64,000 bases of DNA, from the NCBI RefSeq assembly GCF_036227225.1, contig NZ_CP109444.1, positions 8,785,501 through 8,849,500 of the forward strand, in the 5' to 3' direction. This stretch comes from Streptomyces sp. NBC_01478. Its GTDB lineage: Bacteria; Actinomycetota; Actinomycetes; Streptomycetales; Streptomycetaceae. Positions 1 to 8,062 of the stretch are shown piece after piece. The notes under the pieces are model-generated. The model saw only the letters and a program-made list of their open reading frames with translations, was not told the DNA's origin and made no database searches. The position numbers and the translations under genes are program-made. Every line of letters starts with the position of its first letter. Positions within the stretch are counted from its first letter, which is position 1.

Positions 1-671
1 ATCGGGGCGGTGGAGCCGCCCGTCGAGAACTGGACGTCGGCGAGCTGCAGGATGCCGCTCGCGCCGTTGTTCCTCGTGATGTCGAGCCGGAAGTGCTGGT
101 ACTCGGCCGGCGCGGCGAGGTCGTACGACTTCGTCTGGAAGCGGTCGGCGAAGGTCTCGCCGGTGCGGGTGTCGACGGTCTTCCAGTCCTTGCCGTCCGT
201 CGAGCCCGACAGCGTCCAGTCCTTCGGATCGCGCTCGGCGAAGTCGTTCGCCGAAGTCAGGGCGTACGTCACTATCTTGGCCGGTTTGTCTAGGTCGAAC
301 TCGACCCAGCCCGTGGGCTCGAAGGTCAGCCACTTGGTGCCGGACTCGCCGTCGACGAGGTTCTCCTTCACCTCGCCGCCGCCGGTGTTCTCGGAGCTCG
401 CCCGGACGTCGGTGACATGGTCGGTCACATTGCCGGGGATGCCGGTGCTGTAACCGCCGTCGACGCCCGAGGCACGCTTGGTGCCGTCCGGCGCGGTGTC
501 GACCGTGTTGAGCCAGTCCGGTGCCGGATCTCCCGTCTCGAACGAGGAGGCGAACTCCCCGCCCGCCGCCGGGGCCTTCACGGGGAGGGCGACCGCCACC
601 CCCTGAGAACCCACGAGCAAAGCCAGTGCGGCGGTCGACACGACCGCCGGACCCCACCATCTGTGATGCAT
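1..671 (-). CDS. Secreted GH92-like glycosidase, N-terminal part (partial)
   Basis: Only the first 223 residues are in the window; the gene runs off the left edge. It starts ATG at 671 with GGGAGG about ten bases upstream. The first ~30 residues form a signal peptide (MHHRWWGPAVV, then a hydrophobic stretch ending SQGVAVA). A discoidin-like (F5/8 type C) beta-sandwich follows from about residue 80 to 215, with WVEFDLDKPAKIVTYAL, DFAERDPKDWTLSGSTDGK and YQHFRLDITRNNGA. In Streptomyces this exact type of N-terminal domain is usual in secreted GH92 alpha-1,2-mannosidases, which trim mannose from glycans. The GH92 catalytic domain is outside the window, so another discoidin-bearing glycosidase is possible. 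It is divergent from the ngc sugar importer and has an operator-like palindrome in its leader. Confidence 0.6.
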   Translation of the reverse strand, partial: MHHRWWGPAVVSTAALALLVGSQGVAVALPVKAPAAGGEFASSFETGDPAPDWLNTVDTAPDGTKRASGVDGGYSTGIPGNVTDHVTDVRASSENTGGGEVKENLVDGESGTKWLTFEPTGWVEFDLDKPAKIVTYALTSANDFAERDPKDWTLSGSTDGKDWKTVDTRTGETFADRFQTKSYDLAAPAEYQHFRLDITRNNGASGILQLADVQFSTGGSTAP

Positions 672-696
672 ACGAGGGCATCCTCCCTGCACGCTG

Positions 697-708
697 GACA
701 ACGTTGTC
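697..708. promoter_or_regulatory. Operator-like palindrome before the GH92-like gene
   Basis: GACAACGTTGTC is a perfect 12-bp palindrome, 26-37 bases upstream of the glycosidase start and just downstream of its likely -10. A CG-centred palindrome of this kind is typical of LacI-family operators. No cognate LacI gene is adjacent; the nearest one in the window is at 29.9-30.9 kb. Confidence 0.5.
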
Positions 709-726
709 AGCTTCGATGCGCAAGGA

Positions 727-758
727 ACAGTAGGGAGTCAAGTGCCCTGGTGTGTCAA
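727..758 (-). promoter_or_regulatory. Possible promoter of the GH92-like gene
   Basis: Read on the minus strand, TTGACA (758-753) and TACTGT (732-727) resemble -35 and -10 boxes of the principal sigma factor. The 20-base spacer is longer than the usual 17-18, so this is tentative. The start site would fall near 720, placing the 697-708 palindrome in the early transcript. Confidence 0.3.
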
Positions 759-881
759 GGGTGTTGAGTGAGGCATTCGAGGGCAATAACGAGGATTTCT
801 CCGTCATCGAACACACAGAGCGTTCATATTTCCGCGAGGTCTCACTTCGGAAAAGACCGACAACCTACCCTGCATTCGATC

Positions 882-911
882 TTGCTCTGTCGGCGGGAAG
901 TGGACTATACC
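882..911 (+). promoter_or_regulatory. Likely ngcEFG promoter
   Basis: TTGCTC (882-887), an 18-base spacer and TATACC (906-911) resemble a HrdB-type promoter. The predicted start site near 918 gives a leader of about 120 bases before ngcE. The -10 box lies inside the dre-like site. Apart from these sites and the divergent promoter, nothing coding is seen in 672-1040. Confidence 0.4.
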
Positions 912-914
912 TGT
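899..914. promoter_or_regulatory. dre-like (DasR) operator
   Basis: AGTGGACTATACCTGT agrees at 13 of 16 positions with the DasR-responsive element consensus as I know it (A-G/C-TGGTCTAGACCA-C/G-T). DasR is the GntR-type repressor of chitin and GlcNAc uptake in Streptomyces, so a site overlapping the -10 box of a GlcNAc/chitobiose importer makes sense. Assignment rests on pattern matching alone. Confidence 0.45.
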
Positions 915-1040
915 CGCGTTCGACACCGCTCTCACAGCAGCACGCACGAAGTACCTCTGCACGACCAAGCTCGACCTGACCGCGGTGCCGGGGAGGATCC
1001 GGTTCACCGCCTGAGTCCTGTTGAAGGCGAGGACTTGAGC

Positions 1041-2489
1041 ATGGGATCCACTTCAGCCGAGAACAACGGTTCCAATGGCGTCGGCCGCCGTGATTTGATC
1101 AAGAGGTCGGCCGCACTCGGTCTGATCTCCGTACCCACGATGAGTTTCCTGTCCGCGTGTGCCAGCGGTGGCGGGGACGACAGCAGCAGTGACGACAGCA
1201 CCAAGGGCACCACGTCGAAGACGAATCCCTTCGGTGTGAAGAAGGGCAGCACGCTCGACGTCGTCGTCTTCAAGGGCGGTTACGGCGACGACTACGCGAA
1301 GGCGTGGGAAGCCAACTTCAAGACGAAGATCGGCGTCGGTTCCACCCACACCGGAACGCAGGAGATCACCGGCAAGCTCCAGCCCCGCTTCAACGCGGGC
1401 AACCCGCCGGACATCGTCGACGACTCCGGCGCCCAGCAGATCAAGATCGACGTCCTGTACAAGAACGGCCAGTTGCTCGACCTCTCGCCGGTCCTGGACG
1501 CGCCCGCGATCGACGACCCGACCAAGAAGGTGCGCGATCTGCTGATCCCCGGCACCCTCGACCCGGGCGTGCAGGAGGGCAAGGTCGTCGCCCTCAACTA
1601 CATCTACACGGTCTGGGGGTTGTGGTACTCCGGCAAGCTCTTCAAGGAGAAGGGCTGGACCCCGCCGAAGACCTGGGACGAGTTCATCGCCGTGTGCCAG
1701 AAGGCGAAGGCGGCCGGCATCGGCGGTCTCGCCCACCAGGGCAAGTACCCGTACTACATCAACGTCGCCATCATGGACCTCATCGCCAAGAAGGGCGGGA
1801 TCGACGCCGTCAAGGCGATCGACAACCTCGACCCGAAGGCGTTCGTCGGCTCGGCCGCCGCGCAGGCCGGTGTCGAGGCGATCTACGAGGTGGTCGAGAA
1901 GGGCCTGTTGATGCCCGGCACCAACGGCCTGACCCACACCGAGTCGCAGACCCGCTGGAACCAGTACAAGGCCGCCTTCATCACCTGTGGTTCCTGGCTG
2001 GAGAACGAGCAGCTCAAGCTGACGCCCACGGACTTCGACATGAAGTTCCTGCCGATGCCGCTGCTGGCCGACAGCAAGATGCCCTTCGAGGCGATCCGGG
2101 CCGGCTCCGGCGAGCCCTTCATCATCCCGGCGAAGGCCAAGAACCTCCCCGGCGCCAAGGAGTTCATGCGCCACATGCTCTCCAAGGAGTGGTCGACGCT
2201 CTTCGCCAAGGAGGCCAACTCGCTCACCATCCTCAAGGACGGTGTCGACTCCAGCGTCACCCTGCGCCCGGGCACGCAGTCCACGGTCGACGCGTCCAAG
2301 GCGGCCGGCGACAACACCTTCCGCTTCCTGTACCCCGACTGGTACAGCGAGATGGACACCTCCATCCAGAACGCGTCCAACGAGCTGATGGCCAAGCGCA
2401 TCCAGCCCAAGGAGTGGCTGAAGCGCTGCCAGGCCGCCGTCGACAAGCAGGCCAAGGACCCGGCGTCCAAGAAGAACGTGCACTCCTGA
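1041..2489 (+). CDS. ngcE: NgcE, GlcNAc/chitobiose-binding lipoprotein
   Basis: This 482-residue solute-binding protein captures N-acetylglucosamine and chitobiose outside the membrane and delivers them to the NgcF/NgcG channel. ATG 1041 is preceded by GAGGA seven bases upstream. The N-terminus combines a twin-arginine motif (GRRDLIKRS, residues 15-23) with a lipobox ending at Cys40 (FLSAC), so Tat export followed by lipidation is likely. The family 1 binding-protein fold follows, with TGTQEITGKLQPRFNAGNPPD and a W-rich C-terminal half. The sequence closely resembles remembered NgcE proteins from Streptomyces. It is first gene of ngcEFG; as in other Streptomyces no ATPase is encoded with it, and the shared MsiK ATPase probably energises transport. 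Confidence 0.88.
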   Translation: MGSTSAENNGSNGVGRRDLIKRSAALGLISVPTMSFLSACASGGGDDSSSDDSTKGTTSKTNPFGVKKGSTLDVVVFKGGYGDDYAKAWEANFKTKIGVGSTHTGTQEITGKLQPRFNAGNPPDIVDDSGAQQIKIDVLYKNGQLLDLSPVLDAPAIDDPTKKVRDLLIPGTLDPGVQEGKVVALNYIYTVWGLWYSGKLFKEKGWTPPKTWDEFIAVCQKAKAAGIGGLAHQGKYPYYINVAIMDLIAKKGGIDAVKAIDNLDPKAFVGSAAAQAGVEAIYEVVEKGLLMPGTNGLTHTESQTRWNQYKAAFITCGSWLENEQLKLTPTDFDMKFLPMPLLADSKMPFEAIRAGSGEPFIIPAKAKNLPGAKEFMRHMLSKEWSTLFAKEANSLTILKDGVDSSVTLRPGTQSTVDASKAAGDNTFRFLYPDWYSEMDTSIQNASNELMAKRIQPKEWLKRCQAAVDKQAKDPASKKNVHS

Positions 2490-2548
2490 TCGCAACGCCT
2501 GATCGCACCACCTGATCACGCTCGGGACACCAGGGGCAGGAAACGCCA

Positions 2549-3484
2549 ATGCGCAAAGGGCAGTACAGGTTCGTCACGGGATTTCTCTTCGTTCCCGTGG
2601 CGCTCTATCTGATCTTCGTGATCTGGCCGTACATCCAGACGTTCGGCTATTCGCTGACCGACTGGAAGGGCGAGTCACAGACCTTCAAGTTCGTCGGACT
2701 GGACAACTATCGGGCGCTGCTCCACGACGACGTCTTCAAGGAGGCCATCTGGCACAACCTCCTGTTCCTGGTGTTCATCCCTGTGATCACCATTCTGCTC
2801 GCCCTCTTCTTCGCCTTCATGGTGAACGCGGGAGGGCGCAGCAAGGCCGGCGGTGTGCAGGGTGTCGCCGGTTCCGGGTTCTACAAAATCGTCTACTTCT
2901 TCCCGCAGGTCCTGTCGCTGGCGATTCTCGCGGTGCTGTTCAACGCGGTGTACCGCAGTGACGGCGGCGGTCTGCTCAACGGTTTCCTGATCAAACTCCA
3001 CCTGGTGGACGTCAACAATCCCGTGGAATGGCTCAACGAGCCCAACGTGGTGTTGTGGGCGCTGATGGCGGTCGTGGTGTGGCACGGCGTCGGTTTCTAT
3101 CTGGTGCTGTTCTCCGCCGCCATGCAGTCCATTCCCAGGGACATCTACGAGGCCGCCCTGATCGACGGCGCGAACCGCTCCCAGTCCTTCTTCCGGATCA
3201 CCCTGCCGCTGCTCTGGGAGACCGTCCAGACGGCCTGGGTGTATCTCGGCATCATCGCGATGGACATGTTCGTCCTGGTCTCCTCCATGACCTCGAACAT
3301 GGGCGCCTACGGAGGCGGTCCCGACCACGGCAGCGACGTCATGTCGACCGTGATGATGCGCAACTTCCTCTACTTCGGGAAGAGCGGCTACGCCTGTGCG
3401 ATGGGCGTCGTCATGCTGCTGCTCACCCTGGTCCTGTCCGTGGTCACGCTGCGCGCCACCCGCCGTGAGCGCATCGAGTTCTGA
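2549..3484 (+). CDS. ngcF: NgcF, sugar ABC permease
   Basis: This 311-residue inner-membrane permease has six predicted helices and forms half of the GlcNAc/chitobiose channel. The MalF-type EAA loop, EAALIDGANRSQSFFRITLP, contacts the ATPase. ATG 2549 lies 59 bases after ngcE with a weak purine-rich site (CAGGAA). The ngcG start follows 17 bases after its stop, so the three genes are one operon. The order SBP-permease-permease and the proteins' similarity to remembered NgcF support the name. Confidence 0.87.
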   Translation: MRKGQYRFVTGFLFVPVALYLIFVIWPYIQTFGYSLTDWKGESQTFKFVGLDNYRALLHDDVFKEAIWHNLLFLVFIPVITILLALFFAFMVNAGGRSKAGGVQGVAGSGFYKIVYFFPQVLSLAILAVLFNAVYRSDGGGLLNGFLIKLHLVDVNNPVEWLNEPNVVLWALMAVVVWHGVGFYLVLFSAAMQSIPRDIYEAALIDGANRSQSFFRITLPLLWETVQTAWVYLGIIAMDMFVLVSSMTSNMGAYGGGPDHGSDVMSTVMMRNFLYFGKSGYACAMGVVMLLLTLVLSVVTLRATRRERIEF

Positions 3485-3501
3485 GCGGGAGACATACGAC
3501 G

Positions 3502-4437
3502 ATGAGCGCACCCCTGAAGGAGACCGCCCCCACGGGCGGCACCGTCCCGCCGCAGCCGTCGGCCGGGAAGCCCCCTGCCCGGCCCGGTGAACCGCGCGGC
3601 GAGGGCGTCGTACTGAACGTCTTCTCGCACGGTTTCCTGGCCCTGTGGGCCCTGCTGATCGTGCTGCCGCTGCTGTGGCTGGTGCTCAGCTCGTTCAAGA
3701 CCGATGTGCAGATCGGCAACTCGGCCTTCGGCTGGCCGCACAACTGGACGTTCGACGTGTTCCGGCGGGCCTGGAGCAAGGGCATCGGCGACTACTTCCT
3801 CAACACCTTGATCGTGCTGGTGTTCTCGGTGCCGCTGACGATGCTGTTCGGGTCGATGGCCGCGTATGTGCTGGCCCGCTACCAGTTCTGGGGCAACCGG
3901 CTGCTGTACTACTTCTTCGTCGCCGGCGCGATGTTCCCGGTGTTCCTGGCGCTGGTCCCGCTGTTCTTCATGGTCAAGCGGCTCGACATGCTGAACACGT
4001 ACCAGGGGCTGATCCTGGTCTACATCGCCTACTCGATGCCGTTCACGGTGTTCTTCATGCACGCGTTCTTCCGGACGCTGCCCACGGCGGTCTTCGAGGC
4101 GGCGATCCTCGACGGCGCCTCGCACACCCGGACGTTCTTCCAAGTGATGTTGCCGATGGCGAAAGCCGGGTTGATCAGTGTCGGCATCTTCAACACCCTC
4201 GGTCAGTGGAACCAGTTCATCCTGCCGACGGTCCTGATGCAGCCGCAGAGCGGCTCGGACCCCGAGCGCTATGTCCTCACCCAGGGGCTCATCCAGCTCC
4301 AGCAGCAGCAGGGCTACGCCTCCGACCTGCCCGTTCTCTTCGCGGGTGTCACGATCGCCATGATCCCGATGCTGGTCGTCTACCTGTCGTTCCAGCGCCA
4401 GGTGCAGTCCGGTCTGACCTCGGCGACGCTGAAGTAG
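3502..4437 (+). CDS. ngcG: NgcG, sugar ABC permease
   Basis: This 311-residue second permease of the GlcNAc/chitobiose importer has a Pro/Gly-rich cytoplasmic head of about 35 residues, six membrane helices and a MalG-type EAA loop (EAAILDGASHTRTFFQVMLP). It pairs with NgcF. A strong hairpin 37 bases after its stop ends the operon before rok7B7. Confidence 0.87.
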   Translation: MSAPLKETAPTGGTVPPQPSAGKPPARPGEPRGEGVVLNVFSHGFLALWALLIVLPLLWLVLSSFKTDVQIGNSAFGWPHNWTFDVFRRAWSKGIGDYFLNTLIVLVFSVPLTMLFGSMAAYVLARYQFWGNRLLYYFFVAGAMFPVFLALVPLFFMVKRLDMLNTYQGLILVYIAYSMPFTVFFMHAFFRTLPTAVFEAAILDGASHTRTFFQVMLPMAKAGLISVGIFNTLGQWNQFILPTVLMQPQSGSDPERYVLTQGLIQLQQQQGYASDLPVLFAGVTIAMIPMLVVYLSFQRQVQSGLTSATLK

Positions 4438-4473
4438 CGCACCTGGAGAACGTGACAGGAAGTGATCGTTCCG

Positions 4474-4503
4474 CCACCGCTCCCGGCAGGCCGGGAGCGG
4501 TGG
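4474..4503 (+). terminator. Hairpin terminator after ngcG
   Basis: A perfect 13-bp GC-rich stem (CCACCGCTCCCGG and its complement) with a four-base loop separates the ngc operon from rok7B7. There is no strong U-tract, as is usual in Streptomyces. Confidence 0.75.
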
Positions 4504-4636
4504 TCACGTATGTGTCCGAGAACCCGGATGCGGTTCAACCTCTTGACGGGAGGCGACCCGAACAGCTCAGCTTAGAGTTCACTAGTTGGACATAGACGGG
4601 GCCTCATCGATGCGGTCCCGCGCGCAGGAGGTCGTC

Positions 4637-5836
4637 GTGGAGACTCCGGGGTCGCAGTCGTCACTGCACCGAGCCAATCTCGAACGGGTCGTGCGAGCGG
4701 TGCGGTTGGCCGGGTCGCTGACGCAGGCGGAGATCGCGAGGACGACGGGCCTGTCGGCCGCGACGGTCTCCAACATCGTGCGCGAACTCAAGGACGGCGG
4801 AACGGTCGAGGTCACCCCCACCTCGGCGGGCGGCCGCCGGGCCCGCAGCGTGTCGCTGAGCGGGGACGCAGGCATCGTCATCGGCGTGGACTTCGGGCAT
4901 ACGCATTTGCGCGTCGCGGTCGGGAATCTGGCCCATCAGGTGCTGGCCGAGGAGTCCGAGCCCGTCGATGTGGACGCCTCCTCGACGCAGGGCTTCGACC
5001 GGGCGGAAGAGCTGGTCAACCGGCTGATCGCGGCGACCGGGGTGGACCGCTCCAAGATCGCCGGGGTGGGCCTCGGCGTGCCCGGGCCGATCGACGTCGA
5101 GTCGGGCACCCTGGGCTCCACCGCCATCCTCCCGGGCTGGACCGGCACCAGACCCGCGGAGGAGCTGGGCAGCCGTTTGGGCGTACCGGTGCACGTGGAC
5201 AACGACGCGAACCTCGGTGCCCTCGGTGAGCTGGTGTGGGGCAGTGGACGGGGCGTCAGGGACCTGGCGTACATCAAGGTCGCGAGCGGGGTCGGCGCGG
5301 GACTGGTCATCAACGGCACGATCTACCGTGGCCCGGGTGGCACAGCGGGAGAAATCGGGCATATTACTCTTGATGAGTCCGGCCCTGTCTGCCGCTGCGG
5401 AAACCGGGGCTGCCTGGAGACCTTCACGGCCGCGCGCTATGTGCTGCCGCTGCTCCAGTCCAGCCACGGCACCGACCTGACCATGGAAGGAGTCGTACGG
5501 CTGGCACGGGACGGAGACCCTGGTTGCCGTCGGGTGATCGCCGACGTCGGCCGACACATCGGCAGTGGAGTCGCCAATCTCTGCAATTTGCTGAACCCGA
5601 GCCGAGTGGTCCTCGGTGGCGATCTCGCCGAGGCCGGTGAGCTGGTGCTCGGGCCGATCAGGGAGTCTGTCGGCCGCTACGCGATCCCCAGTGCGGCGCG
5701 TCAACTGTCCGTTCTCCCGGGGGCACTTGGAGGCCGTGCGGAAGTGCTCGGAGCGCTCGCTCTCGCACTCAGCGAGATGGGCGATTCGACCCTTTTGGAC
5801 GGGTCGCTGACCGCAGCGACACCTGTCTTCACTTAG
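4637..5836 (+). CDS. rok7B7: Rok7B7, ROK-family transcription regulator
   Basis: This 399-residue regulator has an N-terminal winged helix-turn-helix (about residues 10-70, SLTQAEIARTTGLSAATVSN), then an ASKHA sugar-kinase-like fold. The ROK zinc site CRCGNRGCLETF is intact, as is the GxGxGxG-like phosphate loop region around VASGVGAGLV. I chose GTG 4637 because AGGAGG lies five bases upstream; ATG 4610 and TTG 4586 are in frame but lack a site. In S. coelicolor, Rok7B7 (SCO6008) represses xylFGH and pleiotropically affects carbon catabolite repression and antibiotic production. It sits between ngcEFG and xylFGH here as it does there, so it probably controls the adjacent xyl operon. Confidence 0.88.
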   Translation: METPGSQSSLHRANLERVVRAVRLAGSLTQAEIARTTGLSAATVSNIVRELKDGGTVEVTPTSAGGRRARSVSLSGDAGIVIGVDFGHTHLRVAVGNLAHQVLAEESEPVDVDASSTQGFDRAEELVNRLIAATGVDRSKIAGVGLGVPGPIDVESGTLGSTAILPGWTGTRPAEELGSRLGVPVHVDNDANLGALGELVWGSGRGVRDLAYIKVASGVGAGLVINGTIYRGPGGTAGEIGHITLDESGPVCRCGNRGCLETFTAARYVLPLLQSSHGTDLTMEGVVRLARDGDPGCRRVIADVGRHIGSGVANLCNLLNPSRVVLGGDLAEAGELVLGPIRESVGRYAIPSAARQLSVLPGALGGRAEVLGALALALSEMGDSTLLDGSLTAATPVFT

Positions 5837-5865
5837 AGAACGCACGACGCCGTTGCCATCTCGTT

Positions 5866-5883
5866 AAGTATTTACTTCTTGAC
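5866..5883 (+). promoter_or_regulatory. Candidate Rok7B7 site before xylF
   Basis: AAGTA-TT-TACTT (5866-5877) is an inverted repeat in an otherwise unusually AT-rich patch. The overlapping TTTACTTCTTGAC (5871-5883) fits a degenerate ROK motif TTKAMKHSTTSAV that I recall for Rok7B7; the recollection needs checking. It lies 73-90 bases upstream of xylF. Confidence 0.45.
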
Positions 5884-5955
5884 GCCGAACGCGCGGCCGA
5901 GTTGACTTCCAGCCACCTCGGCCGCAACGACGCGGCCTCGTCAGGGAGGTTTAAA

Positions 5956-7065
5956 GTGAACACGCGTATGCGTCGTGCCGCCGTTGCTCTCATCGCCACC
6001 ACGATGGCCGTTTCGGTGGCCGCCTGTGGCAAGGCCGGCGACGACAAGAAGTCCGACAGCAGCAGCTCCAGCTCCTCGGGCGGTACCAACGCCTCGATCG
6101 GTCTGCTCCTGCCCGACAGCGTCACCACTCGGTACGAGAAGTTCGACAAGCCGTACTTCGAGGCCAAGGTCAAGGAGCTCTGCTCCGGCTGCAGCGTCCA
6201 GTACGCCAACGCCAACGCCAGCGCCGCCACGCAGGCCCAGCAGGTCAGCACGATGATCACCAAGGGCGTCAAGGTCATCGTGATCAGCGCCCAGGACTCC
6301 GCCGCGATCAAGTCCTCGATCCAGCAGGCGGTCGACAAGGGCATCAAGGTCGTCGCCTACGACCGTCTGGCCCAGGGCCCGGTCTCCGCGTACGTGTCCT
6401 TCGACAACGTCGAGGTCGGCAAGCTCCAGGGCGAGGCGCTCCTCGCCTCGCTGGGCTCCAAGGCGACCACCAAGTCGAAGATCGTCATGATCAACGGTGA
6501 CGACGCCGACCCGAACGCCGCGATGTTCAAGAAGGGCGCGCACGAGGCCCTCGACGGCAAGGTCGACATCGCCTACGAGCAGTCGGGTCTGTGGAAGGAC
6601 AGCGTCGCCGGGCAGAAGATGTCCGCGGCCATCACCCAGCTCGGTGCCAAGAACATCGCGGGCGTCTACTCCGCCAACGACGGCATGGCCGGCGGTATCG
6701 CCACCGTCCTCAAGGGCGCGAAGATCGGCAGCATCCCGCTGACGGGTCAGGACGCGGAGCTCGCCGGTATCCAGCGCATCGTCGCCGGTACCCAGTCCAG
6801 CACCGTCTACAAGGCCTTCAAGCCGGAGGCCGAGGCGGCCGCCACCCTCGCCGTCGACCTGGCGCAGGGCAAGAGCATCTCCTCGCTCGCCACCACGACC
6901 CAGACCAGCGGCTCCGGCAACAAGGTGCCCTCGCAGCTGCTGACCCCGGTGTCGGTCACCAAGGCCAACATCAACGACACGGTCATCAAGGACGGTCTCT
7001 ACACCGTCGCGCAGATCTGCACCGCCGACTACGCCGCGGCGTGCAAGGCGGCCGGTCTGCAGTAA
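5956..7065 (+). CDS. xylF: XylF, xylose-binding lipoprotein
   Basis: This 369-residue periplasmic-binding-protein-like lipoprotein belongs to the ribose/xylose family (PBP type I). GTG 5956 is chosen because AGGGAGG lies six bases upstream; an upstream in-frame ATG at 5902 has no site. The signal peptide ends in a lipobox with Cys24 (VSVAAC), followed by a Ser-rich linker. Family features include IGLLLPDSVTTRY, VKVIVISAQDSAAI, VVAYDRL and the hinge region MINGDDADPNAAMF. It is first gene of xylFGH and delivers D-xylose to XylH. Expression is probably repressed by Rok7B7. Confidence 0.88.
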   Translation: MNTRMRRAAVALIATTMAVSVAACGKAGDDKKSDSSSSSSSGGTNASIGLLLPDSVTTRYEKFDKPYFEAKVKELCSGCSVQYANANASAATQAQQVSTMITKGVKVIVISAQDSAAIKSSIQQAVDKGIKVVAYDRLAQGPVSAYVSFDNVEVGKLQGEALLASLGSKATTKSKIVMINGDDADPNAAMFKKGAHEALDGKVDIAYEQSGLWKDSVAGQKMSAAITQLGAKNIAGVYSANDGMAGGIATVLKGAKIGSIPLTGQDAELAGIQRIVAGTQSSTVYKAFKPEAEAAATLAVDLAQGKSISSLATTTQTSGSGNKVPSQLLTPVSVTKANINDTVIKDGLYTVAQICTADYAAACKAAGLQ

Positions 7066-7282
7066 CCACCGCTCTGCGGTGACAGACCCCCTTCGGCGTC
7101 CGCCCCACCTTCCAACCCCGCTGTGGGGCGGGCGCCGATCGGAACCCGCGCGAACGCAGCCGTTGCCAACAGGCACCGGCCGCGCGCATGTTCATCTTGT
7201 AAATCTGTGCTCAGGCACAACCCTCCGCGGCTTTGACGAGCGCGGCATCCCCGCCGGTCAGGCGGCGAAGGAGATGGTTCAC

Positions 7283-8062
7283 GTGTCCGCTACGCCCGTG
7301 CTGGCGTTGCGCGGAGTCTCCAAGCGATTCGGTGCGGTGCAGGCCCTCACCGAAGTGGAGCTGGAGGTTCACGCCGGAGAGGTCGTCGCACTGGTCGGCG
7401 ACAACGGCGCAGGAAAGTCCACCCTGGTGAAGACCATCGCCGGAGTGCACCCCATCGATGAAGGAGTCATCGAGTGGGAGGGCAGCCCGGTCAGCATCAA
7501 CAAGCCGCACGACGCCCAGGGACTCGGCGTCGCGACGGTCTACCAGGACCTCGCGCTGTGCGACAACCTCGACGTCGTCGGCAATCTCTACCTCGGGCGT
7601 GAGCTGCTGCACCGCGGCATCATCGACGAGGTCACGATGGAGAAGAACTCCCGTGAGCTGCTGAGCACGCTCTCGATCCGCATCCCGAGCGTGCGCATCC
7701 CGATCGCCAGCCTCTCCGGCGGTCAGCGGCAGGTCGTCGCCATCGCCCGCGCGCTGATCGGTGACCCGAAGGTCGTCATCCTCGACGAGCCCACCGCCGC
7801 CCTCGGCGTCGAGCAGACCGCGCAGGTCCTCGACCTGGTCGAGCGGCTGCGCGAGCGCAACCTCGGCGTCATCCTCATCAGCCACAACATGGCCGACGTC
7901 AAGGCGGTCGCCGACACCGTCAACGTGCTGCGCCTGGGCAAGAACAACGGCTCCTTCCCGGTGAAGGACACCAGTCAGGAAACGATCATCGCCGCGATCA
8001 CCGGTGCCACGGACAACGCCGTGACCCGTCGTGCGGTGCGCAGCACGGAGGCGGCAAAGTGA
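7283..8062 (+). CDS. xylG: XylG, xylose ABC ATPase
   Basis: This 259-residue ATPase powers xylose import. It has Walker A GDNGAGKST, the signature LSGGQRQ, Walker B VVILDEPTAAL and the switch His in LISHNMADV. It is a single-domain protein, about half the length of enterobacterial XylG, which has two fused ATPase domains; the short form is usual in actinobacteria. GTG 7283 lies nine bases from AAGGAG; the in-frame ATG 7274 directly abuts that site and is less likely. Its end overlaps xylH. Confidence 0.88.
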   Translation: MSATPVLALRGVSKRFGAVQALTEVELEVHAGEVVALVGDNGAGKSTLVKTIAGVHPIDEGVIEWEGSPVSINKPHDAQGLGVATVYQDLALCDNLDVVGNLYLGRELLHRGIIDEVTMEKNSRELLSTLSIRIPSVRIPIASLSGGQRQVVAIARALIGDPKVVILDEPTAALGVEQTAQVLDLVERLRERNLGVILISHNMADVKAVADTVNVLRLGKNNGSFPVKDTSQETIIAAITGATDNAVTRRAVRSTEAAK

